The notes: generated by a model not told the origin, from the sequence alone. A stretch of DNA of 64,000 nt from Gimesia chilikensis (GCF_008329715.1 NZ_VTSR01000012.1:62001-126000); one strand, 5' to 3'. Positions 26,329 to 35,195 are shown, numbered from the stretch's first letter. Made by a program: numbers and translations.

Positions 26329-27181
26329 TTCTATCCTCTGAGGAAGCCACGTGCTTCCGCCTTCGTTTTACGATGATGGCGAGCACCGCCATCACAGCCA
26401 GGGTCACCAGTGTTGCAATCGGAATCAGGTTTTCGCGTCTGTTATCCGGGAGGCGATCCGGGAACGGAGACGGCTCGGGATTCTGAGCCAGGATCGCCTT
26501 TGCCCAGGCGCGGGAGGTGGTGCGCGTCCATTCCAGATCCTTGTAAGGCGCGATGGCCCCCAGGGCGATCAGCTTTCCCTTCACGTTCTGGAAAGTGAGC
26601 GTATTGACATTCGCATCCTGGACCTCATCTGCGCCCTCGACCTGCACCCCATAGGACACATACTTCGAGCTGGATAATTCATTGATCGATTCATAATGCG
26701 GTTCGAGGGCGACCGTATCTGAAATCTGAAACGCGACATTTAGATCCAACTCACGGCTGAGATCACGACTCAGATTGTCGCGGGTCTGCTTCAGCTTCTC
26801 GGCCAGCATGTCCCGGTATTCCTGGTTCCTCTCTTTTGTCGTCAGCTTGAACATCGCGAAATCGGAAGCACTGTAAGAACGTTGTTTGGATTTCTCCGGG
26901 ATCTGCAGAATCAGGTACCGCGCAGGTTCGACTGGTTCTCCCTGGCGCAGTTGAGCAGCCAGCGCTTCGGTCAGATAGAAATACACGTCCATCCCCTGCC
27001 GTTTCGTTTCAGCCATAATCTGATCGAAGGGGAACAGCTCCTTGATCTCCGGAGTCACATTCACAAAACCGGCAGGCTGTGGAATCTCCAGGCGGCTTGT
27101 CCCCAGCTGAAAAGATTCTGCCTGTAAAAAGTTTCCGCAGCACAGGATCAGTGCCAGCCAGCAGAAAGATGCGTGCTTCAT
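26312..27181 (-). CDS. Tandem paralogue 2: exported protein with C-terminal anchor
   Basis: A 289-residue protein related to its two neighbours. Signal peptide MKHASFCWLALILCCGNFLQAE, then LEIPQPAGFVNVTPEIKELF, TVALEPHYESINELSSSKYV, FQNVKGKLIALGAIAPYKDLEWTRTTSRAWAKAILAQN, and a C-terminal helix (IPIATLVTLAVMAVLAIIV) before a KRRRK tail. The exported part is mostly helical in the middle (TTKERNQEYRDMLAEKLKQTR) with beta segments towards the end. Family not recognised; the WTRTxSRxWxKAI signature near the membrane is the best handle for searches. It is 9 bases downstream of paralogue 1 and overlaps paralogue 3 by 17 bases. Confidence 0.65.
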   Translation of the reverse strand: MKHASFCWLALILCCGNFLQAESFQLGTSRLEIPQPAGFVNVTPEIKELFPFDQIMAETKRQGMDVYFYLTEALAAQLRQGEPVEPARYLILQIPEKSKQRSYSASDFAMFKLTTKERNQEYRDMLAEKLKQTRDNLSRDLSRELDLNVAFQISDTVALEPHYESINELSSSKYVSYGVQVEGADEVQDANVNTLTFQNVKGKLIALGAIAPYKDLEWTRTTSRAWAKAILAQNPEPSPFPDRLPDNRRENLIPIATLVTLAVMAVLAIIVKRRRKHVASSEDRNETVA

Positions 27182-27190
27182 AGAGTGCCT

Positions 27191-28057
27191 TCAGTCGGTC
27201 TTGATCCGGTTCTTTTTCACGAAGATCGCCAGAGCCACCAGCACAGCGGCTCCGATGAGAATCCATTTGGCGATTTTGTCTCCCTGATCAGGCTTCAGCG
27301 GATCAAAGTTTGAAGGATAGGAAGACGCGACAGGCGGCTTGTCGTTGGCAGCGATGATTGCTTTCGTCCAGTCACGGGAAGCGGTGCGGGTCCATTCCAG
27401 ATCATCCTGGGGTGCGTAACAAAACAGAAACAGCAGCTTGCCCTCCACGTTCATCACGGTCGCGGTCGCTGCTGAGATCTCCTCTACTGGTTCCGCTTCC
27501 TCTACTGCCCCTTCTTCCGGTGGCAGATAGATTGTGAGAAACATCGAGACGGCCAGCGCATGCGAGGATTCGAAATGAGGCTCAAACGGAACCAGCTGAG
27601 AAACTTCGATTGCGGTCGCCAGGTCGAACTGCTCCTGAATGCCGGTATTGAGCCGCTCGTAAATTTGGGGATCCTTGGCTTTGATCTCCTGAATGATCTG
27701 CCGGTATTCGCGCTTGGTCGCTTTTTTCAATTCCAGAAAATTGACGAGACCGACGACCTTGTCTTTGAGTTTTCGATTGGCCTTCAGAATGAATGTCCGT
27801 TTGAGTTCAGGCAGCTCCCCCTGCAGGGCAGCCGGTGCTTCCGCTGCGGAGATATAATAGGCCACGTTTTCATTCAAAAGGTCGGCAGAGTCCACCATCT
27901 GGCTGTAATGGTAAACTTCTTCCATCGCGGGAGTCACCAATACGAAGTCTTCTGGTGCGGGTATCTCCAGAGTCTTCCCGCCGACCTCAAACTCATCTGC
28001 AATAACGGTTCCCAGCAAACACATCACTGCAAACAAGCTCAGCAGCACAAAATTCAT
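27191..28057 (-). CDS. Tandem paralogue 1: exported protein with C-terminal anchor
   Basis: A 288-residue protein, first of three tandem relatives. The start is ATG 28057 with AAGGGA 7 bases upstream, giving a good signal peptide (MNFVLLSLFAVMCLLGTVIADE). The mature part contains LEIPAPEDFVLVTPAMEEVY, VAYYISAAEAPAALQGELPE, QLVPFEPHFESSHALAVSMF and LLFLFCYAPQDDLEWTRTASRDWTKAIIAAN, with a C-terminal transmembrane helix (WILIGAAVLVALAIFV) and a KKNR tail. An acidic insertion (PPEEGAVEEAEPVEEI) is unique to this copy. No known domain is recognised; an envelope function is inferred from topology only. Confidence 0.65.
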   Translation of the reverse strand: MNFVLLSLFAVMCLLGTVIADEFEVGGKTLEIPAPEDFVLVTPAMEEVYHYSQMVDSADLLNENVAYYISAAEAPAALQGELPELKRTFILKANRKLKDKVVGLVNFLELKKATKREYRQIIQEIKAKDPQIYERLNTGIQEQFDLATAIEVSQLVPFEPHFESSHALAVSMFLTIYLPPEEGAVEEAEPVEEISAATATVMNVEGKLLFLFCYAPQDDLEWTRTASRDWTKAIIAANDKPPVASSYPSNFDPLKPDQGDKIAKWILIGAAVLVALAIFVKKNRIKTD

Positions 28058-28193
28058 TCCGCATCCCTTCAATCAGACCTGATACACAATTGAACAGACA
28101 TCATGTCACATCGCAGGGGGCAACCGCAAGCAGTAACCGACCAAAACAGGGAGATCGTCGCTGATTCAAGAGCAACGTTGGTCAGCCGCATCG

Positions 28194-28496
28194 TTACATC
28201 AGCAGCAGGGCACCAACGAAAATGGCTACCGCCAGTAGAAGCACCACCAACAGGACCGTGTGATAGACTCGAGGCGAAAGATTACCCGGATCGTTGTCAG
28301 CCGTGATCCTGCCTCCACTGATCTGCAGCAACCAGTCAGGCAGCTGACCATAGATCGTATACAGCGTGCCGAGAAGCATCCCCAGGACCAGCAACAGTTG
28401 CAGTTTGAGATCACCCCCACCACGGTTCAGCGTCCAGCCGAGCAGGGACGCTAACAAAATCACCAGCAGCCCGGCTGCGATCTGTCTGGATGTCAT
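28194..28496 (-). CDS. Hypothetical three-helix membrane protein
   Basis: A 100-residue protein with three hydrophobic segments: residues 5-22 (IAAGLLVILLASLLGWTL), 30-48 (LKLQLLLVLGMLLGTLYTIY) and 78-98 (YHTVLLVVLLLAVAIFVGALL). A short linker with LPDWLLQISGGRITADNDPG separates helices two and three. No family recognised. It is 9 bases downstream of another small membrane protein gene on the same strand, suggesting a pair that works together in the membrane. Confidence 0.6.
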   Translation of the reverse strand: MTSRQIAAGLLVILLASLLGWTLNRGGGDLKLQLLLVLGMLLGTLYTIYGQLPDWLLQISGGRITADNDPGNLSPRVYHTVLLVVLLLAVAIFVGALLLM

Positions 28497-28505
28497 TGAG
28501 AGCGA

Positions 28506-28748
28506 TTACTCCGAGTGTGTCTGACGCGTAATCCAGAGCATCGCGCCAGACCAGAGTGCAATCCCCAGCCAGGCGAGCGTTCCCAATCCCATTGACCGAA
28601 ACATGGCAGCGCGTCCGGCCATGCCCCCTGGATTGCGTGGCATGTAGAGCTCGGCCACAACCAGGCTGACGACTCCGAGCAGGGCACACAGGGAAAAGAC
28701 GACCAGAAACACACAGTATTGTTTACGTGAAATGGGAAACGATTTCAT
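28506..28748 (-). CDS. Hypothetical two-helix membrane protein
   Basis: An 80-residue protein with hydrophobic segments at about residues 11-33 (YCVFLVVFSLCALLGVVSLVV) and 53-72 (MGLGTLAWLGIALWSGAML), separated by a Gly/Arg-rich loop (MPRNPGGMAGRAAMFRSMG). No family recognised. The N-terminus (MKSFPISRKQY) is cytoplasmic by the positive-inside rule. It is the first gene of a two-gene unit with the 100-residue membrane protein. The 196 bases between it and the macro-domain gene are non-coding and show nothing notable. Confidence 0.55.
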   Translation of the reverse strand: MKSFPISRKQYCVFLVVFSLCALLGVVSLVVAELYMPRNPGGMAGRAAMFRSMGLGTLAWLGIALWSGAMLWITRQTHSE

Positions 28749-28944
28749 CAGAGGACCTCAGGCTTGCCAGAGAATCTAAACTTATTGAATATATCATCAG
28801 GTTATATTATGTCGGGCTGTTGTTTCTGGAATCAAGTTTTTTCTGCGAAAGGAAATCATACTCACCCGTTGCATTCGTCGGTAACGTGCATTCAGCGATC
28901 ACTTTCTCGGGTTCACAGTTCTCCGCAACAGACAGTCTAAGTAT

Positions 28945-29430
28945 TCAGGTCGATGCAGGACTCGCATGCGGTTCAAATTTGACAATTCTGACCTGTGCGT
29001 GACTGTCGATCTTCGCCAGGGCATGTTGCATGACGCCGAGCGACCAGTCTTTGCCCCGATTTCCGGACCCTGAACCGATGAGGGGAAAGGCGACGCTCTG
29101 GAATTCATGTTCGTCTACCAGCTTCATCGCGTTGATGACGGACTGCGTGACCGAGTACTCGGTCGCGAACCAGAGCAGGTTGATTCCGGCGACGTGGATG
29201 ATACCGCGATAAGGCAATCGTCCCGCGGACGTCAGCCGGGCTTCTCCCAGGGGAATCGCGCCCTGTTTCGCGACCTCTTTAAACGGCGTCGTTCCTCCCT
29301 GTTTCTTGATCGCCCCCGATACGCCTTGAGGTAACAACAACCACCAGGGAATCACGTTGCGGTTCCAGCTGTTGACGATCACTTCCACAGGTTGCTCAAG
29401 AATATTCCCGCTGACAATTTCCACATTCAT
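28945..29430 (-). CDS. Macro-domain (ADP-ribose-binding) protein
   Basis: A 161-residue single-domain protein. It begins MNVEIVSGNILEQPVEVIVNS, matching the macro-domain start (I.x.GDIx.x.vDaIVNaA), then the ligand loop LPQGVSGAIKKQGG (usual GGGVDGAI), GEARLTSAGRLPYRGIIHVAG, and the second phosphate loop FPLIGSGSGNRGKDWSL. Macro domains bind ADP-ribose and many remove ADP-ribose from proteins, DNA or O-acetyl groups. The first loop is atypical: NSWNRN-VIPWWLL in place of NAAN-x-LxxG, so activity cannot be assumed. ATG 29430 is preferred over a TTG at 29448. It is the last gene of a run including an ADP-ribosylglycohydrolase and a SUKH protein. Confidence 0.85.
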   Translation of the reverse strand: MNVEIVSGNILEQPVEVIVNSWNRNVIPWWLLLPQGVSGAIKKQGGTTPFKEVAKQGAIPLGEARLTSAGRLPYRGIIHVAGINLLWFATEYSVTQSVINAMKLVDEHEFQSVAFPLIGSGSGNRGKDWSLGVMQHALAKIDSHAQVRIVKFEPHASPAST

Positions 29431-29486
29431 CGATTCGACCAGCTCCAAAGGTGTCTGTTATAAGAGGGGATAGCCTCTCCCTCCTG

Positions 29487-29870
29487 TCAATCAGACACAC
29501 TCAGGCTCATTTTTTGTGCCTGTTTCCTGATTAATTCCCCGAACCTGGTCACGCCAGGGAAGTGATCTGCGCGCATTGTCGCCGGGCTCACGTCATGCCG
29601 GGCAACTGCAGACGTCAGCCGGTAACCGAGCAGGTAGTCGAGGCGTTCCAGATCCGCGCGCCAGTAACCGGCCCCCGGCTTCGTCCCCCGCAGCGTGCGC
29701 GAGCCGTCGACATCGGTGATTTGCAGTTCGTCCTCGAACTCAATCAGTGACCTCACGGCTTCTTCGTCTGCGAAGACGAGGCCCGTCAGTCCGGTCTCCT
29801 GAAACGCGATCCGCGTATCACCGGCGAGGGGCAGCAGTAGATCGCGTCCGCTATAGCTGAGTGTTTTCAT
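29487..29870 (-). CDS. Hypothetical protein between two ADP-ribose-related genes
   Basis: A 127-residue soluble protein of unrecognised family. The N-terminal half is beta-rich (MKTLSYSGRDLLLPLAGDTR, TGLVFADEEAVRSLIEFEDE), including a LQITDVDGSRTLRGTKPG stretch; the C-terminal half has GYWRADLERLDYLLGYRLTSAVARHDVSPATMRADHF and ends in a helix. No signal peptide. It begins 3 bases after the stop of the ADP-ribosylglycohydrolase gene and is followed after 56 bases by the macro-domain gene, so it is almost certainly co-transcribed with both. A role as immunity or accessory factor in ADP-ribose metabolism is only inferred from position. Confidence 0.55.
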   Translation of the reverse strand: MKTLSYSGRDLLLPLAGDTRIAFQETGLTGLVFADEEAVRSLIEFEDELQITDVDGSRTLRGTKPGAGYWRADLERLDYLLGYRLTSAVARHDVSPATMRADHFPGVTRFGELIRKQAQKMSLSVSD

Positions 29871-29873
29871 TTT

Positions 29874-30665
29874 CTATCTGTATTTTTTCGAATGGCCAGT
29901 GACAAAGCGATCATGAAACGTCTGCACGGTCGTTCGCAATCGGTTATCCAGCAGCGGTAAAACCTGATTCAGAATCTCCTCGGGCACGCCGCCATAAAAG
30001 GGTTGGGCGATCGCCCCGGCGATACAGGCCATGGTATCAGCATCGCCGCCCAGTGAGATCGCATTGCGGATAGCCGATTCGAAATCGGACGACTCCAGAA
30101 AGGCGATGATCGATTCCGGGACCGAGCCCTGGCAGGAGACATCGAATACATAATGGGGGCGGATCTCTTCCAGCGTTCTCTGCAGATCGTACTGAAATTC
30201 ATGCTCGACAAAGTCCTGAATCTCTGCTTTCGTTTTTCCCGTACGTGCCAGAAAGACGCAAGCTGCTGTAGCCTGGGCACCATAAATTCCCTGCTGATGG
30301 TTGTAGGTCACCTCGGCTGACTTTTTTGCCAGGTAGAGACAGTCGGCCATTGTTTCTGCAGCATAAGCCACCGGGCTGACCCGCATGGCAGAACCGTTCC
30401 CCCAGCTCTGGTAGGGCATGCGCTGTCGCAACTGAGCCCAGGTCAGAAACGTGTGTCCGTAGCCGGCATCAGGATAGAGTCTGACATACCGCTGCAGCGT
30501 GCTGACCAGATCCGAGTCATGTAACAGCCAGTCCGCAACCGCGGCTGTGAGCACTGTATCGTCGGTGAATGTCGACTCTTCGCGAAACAGATAGAACTGT
30601 GTCGACTTCGTTGGCACATGCTCGAAGTAAGAACCGATCACATCACCGGCAATAGCGCCCCACAT
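29874..30665 (-). CDS. ADP-ribosylglycohydrolase (DraG/ARH family)
   Basis: A 263-residue enzyme. ATG 30665 gives the family-typical start MWGAIAGDVIGSYFE; a GAGG lies upstream, and the frame extends to 30692 without support. The di-metal centre residues are visible: FTDDTVLTAAVADWL (TDDT, residues 34-37) and the C-terminal LGGDADTMACIAGAI (GGDADT). GNGSAMRVSPVAYAA and AVTYNHQQG-like segments also match. The family removes ADP-ribose from arginine or other acceptors, e.g. DraG on dinitrogenase reductase. No nif genes are near, so another target is likely. The neighbouring macro-domain gene suggests a dedicated ADP-ribose reversal locus. Confidence 0.92.
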   Translation of the reverse strand: MWGAIAGDVIGSYFEHVPTKSTQFYLFREESTFTDDTVLTAAVADWLLHDSDLVSTLQRYVRLYPDAGYGHTFLTWAQLRQRMPYQSWGNGSAMRVSPVAYAAETMADCLYLAKKSAEVTYNHQQGIYGAQATAACVFLARTGKTKAEIQDFVEHEFQYDLQRTLEEIRPHYVFDVSCQGSVPESIIAFLESSDFESAIRNAISLGGDADTMACIAGAIAQPFYGGVPEEILNQVLPLLDNRLRTTVQTFHDRFVTGHSKKYR

Positions 30666-30759
30666 TACGGAAGCCTCACTGCGACAGGGCAATGGAATTT
30701 GTTTTTCATCTCAAGACAGATCATAGAATCCTCTCGATTTAAATGACAACCGGCAGCCC

Positions 30760-31197
30760 TCACAACAGCAGCTCTCCAGTGAGCCAGCGTTCCAGATACT
30801 TCGACAGTGAGGGGGCACAACAGGTTCGACTGTCTTCTTCGTGGGTCCATACAAATACATCAGGGCGACGGACGGCTCCGGCCTGAATCGGAAAAGCGAA
30901 CTGATCTCCATTCCCGGCGTCGGCAAAGAACAGCAGGTGATCGAAGGGCATATACAGTTCGGGAAAGTCCGGATTCTCACGAAAGGCCTGGTTTTCCTGA
31001 ACGATGCGTTCCAGCTGCCAGATCAGCCCCAGACCGTATTCGCCCTCGACGCCATTCGATTCCAATAACAGGCTTGCCAGGTCTTCAGGCAGTGCGACGC
31101 CCAGTTCAGCTTCCGCCTGCTGAATCTCGTGCCGTTTGACACCGGGAAAGAATTCTGCAGCGCTACATAACTTCAGAATCTGTTCTTTCCATGACAT
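30760..31197 (-). CDS. SUKH (SMI1/KNR4) family protein
   Basis: A 145-residue protein with the SUKH-1 signature: EIQQAEAELGVALPEDLASLLLESNGVEGEYGLGLIW-type region around residues 25-60, then FFADAGNGDQFAFPIQ, the DVFVWTHEEDSR strand pair and YLERWLTGELL at the end. SUKH domains are often immunity proteins against polymorphic toxins, including ADP-ribosyltransferase toxins, but orphan copies also occur. It is 94 bases upstream of the ADP-ribosylglycohydrolase gene on the same strand and heads the cluster. No toxin gene is present in the window. It starts with ATG 31197. Confidence 0.87.
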   Translation of the reverse strand: MSWKEQILKLCSAAEFFPGVKRHEIQQAEAELGVALPEDLASLLLESNGVEGEYGLGLIWQLERIVQENQAFRENPDFPELYMPFDHLLFFADAGNGDQFAFPIQAGAVRRPDVFVWTHEEDSRTCCAPSLSKYLERWLTGELLL

Positions 31198-31567
31198 GCA
31201 ACGGTCCTCTCGATCAAAGAACTGAAGACTCTCTGAATAGATACTTCAGGGTATCGACTGTGAAACCGAAGCTCAAGAATTTCTTCAGCAGGGTGGCACC
31301 GAATGCAATTGGGTGTTGGCGGAGACAACAAGAGGTTGCAGTGTGAATGTTGCCTGTTGAGCAGATTTACTTCACTCCATTTGGAGTAGATAGGAACAAT
31401 GACTCCGGGTTGAAAGCGTGAACTGTGATTTCCTGCTCGCTGCGCTCGGCCCGAATGGCATTCGGCCACCCTTTGTTAACTGTTCCCTTGGGAATATGAA
31501 TCCAATTGGTCGTCACCAGGCGGGCAGACACATGGGTCTGCCCCTACTTTTCATCTCGACTCTTTAC
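31198..31567. other. Intergenic region with palindromic elements
   Basis: These 370 bases separate the SUKH gene and the aroE-like gene. No gene was recognised. The right half holds two strong hairpin-forming elements (annotated separately), and the left half has no clear structure beyond the probable SUKH promoter region. Confidence 0.5.
31448..31543. repeat. Two palindromes resembling a dispersed intergenic repeat
   Basis: Two hairpin elements lie 54 bases apart. GGCCCGAATGGCATTCGGCC at 31448-31467 folds with one bulged C. GGGCAGAC-ACATGG-GTCTGCCC at 31522-31543 is a perfect 8-bp stem with a 6-base loop. Similar 'GTAGGGGCAGACC...TGTCTGCCC' palindromes occur as interspersed elements in planctomycete genomes, from recollection only. 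Only this copy is visible here. Confidence 0.5.
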
Positions 31568-32425
31568 TCAGACGCCAAAGACTTCTTCGAGGGCGGAGCG
31601 CATCACCCGGGGATCGGGGTCTACGCCGGTCCAGAGCTGGAAACCGATCACGCCCTGGTTAACGAGCATGCCCAGTCCGTCGAGGGTGGTGCAGCCGGCT
31701 TTCGCGGCTTCGCGGAGCAGGTGGGTCTCGGGAGGATTAGGAATCACGTCCGAGACAATCATGTTCGATTTGAGAGAAGCGAAGTCGAGCGGGAAGACGG
31801 CGTCGACATCGGGAAAGAGACCGATCGAAGTGGCGTTGATGACAACGTCCACATCGTCCGCGAGGGTATAGTTGCCATCCCATTTCGTGAACGTGGTGGG
31901 AACGCGGGTCTTTTCCTGCAGCAGCTGCGCGAGCGCTTCGCCACGCTCGGTACTGCGGTTGACGATCGTGATTTCGGCTGCTCCTGCGAGGGCGGTTTCC
32001 ACGCCGATCGCGCGGGCCGCGCCGCCGGCACCAAACATCACGATCTTTTTACCGGCCGGGTCAGTCACTTCTTTTAACGACTGCACGAAACCTTTGCCGT
32101 CGGTGTTCTCGCCCAGTAGCTGATCGTCTTTGCGGACGATGCAGTTCACGGCCCCCATCATCGCGGCGGCATCGCTGATACCATCGAGGTACTGGATGAC
32201 TTCGACTTTATGTGGGATCGTCAGATTCGCGCCGCGGAAGCCCATCGCCCGTAGACCGCCGACGGCCTGGGCCAGTTTTTCGGGAGCCACTTCAATTGTC
32301 AGGTACCGCCATTCCAGACCACAGGCATTGTAAGCTGCTTCCATCATGCACTGCGTGGGGTTCTCTGCGACCGGTTGTCCGAACACACACGTCAGTTCCT
32401 GTTTGAAGTTGAGCGGCTGATTCAT
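31568..32425 (-). CDS. aroE: Shikimate dehydrogenase-like protein (AroE family)
   Basis: A 285-residue oxidoreductase of the AroE family (3-dehydroshikimate to shikimate, NADPH). Conserved: GANLTIPHKVEVIQYL with catalytic Lys73, GENTDGKGFVQSL with Asp109, the cofactor loop VMFGAGGAARAIGVE and NRSTERGEALAQLL. The N-terminal substrate loop is altered: GQPVAENPTQCMM in place of the usual GxPIxHSxSP, so the two shikimate-binding serines become Asn22 and Thr24. The real substrate could therefore differ. ATG 32425 is selected with GGGAG about 11 bases upstream; the open frame to 32512 is not supported. It follows metF after 52 bases and is probably in its operon. Confidence 0.87.
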   Translation of the reverse strand: MNQPLNFKQELTCVFGQPVAENPTQCMMEAAYNACGLEWRYLTIEVAPEKLAQAVGGLRAMGFRGANLTIPHKVEVIQYLDGISDAAAMMGAVNCIVRKDDQLLGENTDGKGFVQSLKEVTDPAGKKIVMFGAGGAARAIGVETALAGAAEITIVNRSTERGEALAQLLQEKTRVPTTFTKWDGNYTLADDVDVVINATSIGLFPDVDAVFPLDFASLKSNMIVSDVIPNPPETHLLREAAKAGCTTLDGLGMLVNQGVIGFQLWTGVDPDPRVMRSALEEVFGV

Positions 32426-32477
32426 GTCGTGCTTTCTCCCTGTGGGGTCTGTTGGTCGCGAAGAAAAGGGGCTCCGT

Positions 32478-33359
32478 TCAGGCTGCGGATTCGTGCCAAC
32501 CCAGGGCATCAAAGATCCGCTTGCAGGCCTGCGAACGGTTCAACACGTAGAAGTGCATGCCCGGAACACCCGCATCGATTAACTCCTGGCACTGTGTGAT
32601 GGCGTATTCCACGCCGATCTCAAACTGGGCCTCCAGGTCATCCTGAGCGGCTTCGAGCCGGTCCACGAGCTCGGCAGGGAACTCGGAACTGCACATCGAC
32701 ATGATCCGCTGGATCCGCCGGTATTCGGTAATCGGCATGATGCCGGGGATGATTGGACGGTCAATGCCTGCCTGGGCACAACGTTCCTGGAAACGATAGA
32801 AGTGCTGGTTGTTGAAGAAGAGCTGGGTGTAGATCGCATCCGCGCCTGCATCCACTTTACGTTTGAGGTTTTCCAGGTCAGCCTGCGGAGTCAGTGCCTC
32901 GGGGTGCACTTCGGGGTAGCCGGCGACACCGATGCCCATCTCGGGGAAATTCTCACGAATGAGGGTGACGAGTTCGCTGGCATACTTCAGACCACCGTCT
33001 GCGGGAATGAAAGTTTCTTCCCCCTTGGGTGGATCCCCACGGAGTGCCATGATGTTACCGATGCCTGCCTCGCTGGCTTCCTTCAGCCAGTCAACCAGCT
33101 GCTCCCGCGTGGAACCGACACAGGTGAAGTGGGCCGTCGCGGTCGAGTGCAGGTCTTTCTGAATGGTATCGCAGAGTTCGATGGTTCGCTTGCTGGTAGA
33201 TCCGCCCGCGCCATAAGTACAGGAGACGAAAGCAGGTTTGTAACGAACCAGTTCCTCCAGTGTACGAAACAACTCTGCATCGCCACTTTCACTTTTGGGA
33301 GGGAAAATTTCTACAGAGAGACCGAAGGTTCCCGAACGATAAATTTCGCTGATTCGCAT
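32478..33359 (-). CDS. metF: 5,10-Methylenetetrahydrofolate reductase
   Basis: A 293-residue flavoprotein that makes 5-methyltetrahydrofolate for methionine synthesis. The TIM-barrel motifs are clear: FGLSVEIFPPKSESGDAELF near the start, FVSCTYGAGGSTSKRTIEL, GNIMALRGDPPKGEETF, GVAGYPEVHPEALT and AIYTQLFFNNQHFYRF, then PIIPGIMPITEYRRIQRIM. This is the short bacterial form without the eukaryotic regulatory domain. ATG 33359 is the only reasonable start. It is divergent from ahcY across a 437-base spacer and is followed by the AroE-like gene, so the locus has a methyl-cycle theme. Confidence 0.96.
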   Translation of the reverse strand: MRISEIYRSGTFGLSVEIFPPKSESGDAELFRTLEELVRYKPAFVSCTYGAGGSTSKRTIELCDTIQKDLHSTATAHFTCVGSTREQLVDWLKEASEAGIGNIMALRGDPPKGEETFIPADGGLKYASELVTLIRENFPEMGIGVAGYPEVHPEALTPQADLENLKRKVDAGADAIYTQLFFNNQHFYRFQERCAQAGIDRPIIPGIMPITEYRRIQRIMSMCSSEFPAELVDRLEAAQDDLEAQFEIGVEYAITQCQELIDAGVPGMHFYVLNRSQACKRIFDALGWHESAA

Positions 33360-33691
33360 TATCTTTTCTTGTCTCGAAGGGGTGAGGCGAACTCGGTACG
33401 AGTTTATACCACGAAGTTACGACTCGCGTAGTGTATAAATTATGGGTTTTGCCGGTCAACAAATCTGCATTTTCTATTGCCAGTCCGGCTGGATTTACCT
33501 ATCTTGCAATCAACGCAGAGACCATTCTACCTGACTATTTGCCAACTCCTGAAACAGCGGCCTGAAAGGCAGACTGTGATCGCAATCTGAGATGGGAGCG
33601 AGAGGCACTCAACCAGAGGTGGCCCGTTTCTGAGCAGGGTCGCGTCTCTGGCCGAAATCGATGAAACCCGCTGAGATTCATCGTCAATTAA
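33360..33691. other. Spacer between divergent metF and ahcY
   Basis: The metF side is AT-rich near its start (GTTTATACC, GTGTATAAATTATGGG), consistent with a promoter reading leftward, but no -35/-10 pair is assigned. I compared the ahcY side with the SAH and SAM riboswitch cores as I know them and saw no match. No gene in this stretch. Confidence 0.45.
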
Positions 33692-33720
33692 TTGGTCTGC
33701 TTAAGTAAAGCAACTATAAT
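33692..33720 (+). promoter_or_regulatory. Putative sigma-70-type promoter of ahcY
   Basis: TTGGTC (33692-33697), a 17-base spacer and a perfect TATAAT (33715-33720) lie about 77 bases before the ahcY ATG. The -35 box is only partly consensus. Confidence 0.5.
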
Positions 33721-33796
33721 AACATGATTCAAGTCGGTTTCCGCTTGAAGATGAATCAAATTTCCCCTTTTCCAACTGAATCAACAAGGATTGAGA

Positions 33797-35128
<1,332 letters not shown>

Positions 35129-35154
35129 GAGTTACACGGCTTTAATTGAATCAG

Positions 35155-35195
35155 GACCTCCGAATCGCTGCGACAGAGATTCGGAGGTCTTTTTA
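35155..35195 (+). terminator. Rho-independent terminator of ahcY
   Basis: A perfect 12-bp stem (GACCTCCGAATC 35155-35166 with GATTCGGAGGTC 35178-35189), 11-base loop and T run. Confidence 0.93.

Noticed and set aside
29874-30665. DraG role in nitrogenase regulation for the ADP-ribosylglycohydrolase
   Set aside because: No nif or draT gene is present in the window; the family call is kept but the specific role is not.
31173-31469. 98-codon minus-strand frame over the repeat region
   Set aside because: It crosses hairpin-rich non-coding sequence and ends inside the SUKH gene; probably translated repeat.
33560-33640. Possible SAH riboswitch upstream of ahcY
   Set aside because: The sequence lies upstream of the better promoter and does not match the SAH riboswitch core I know.
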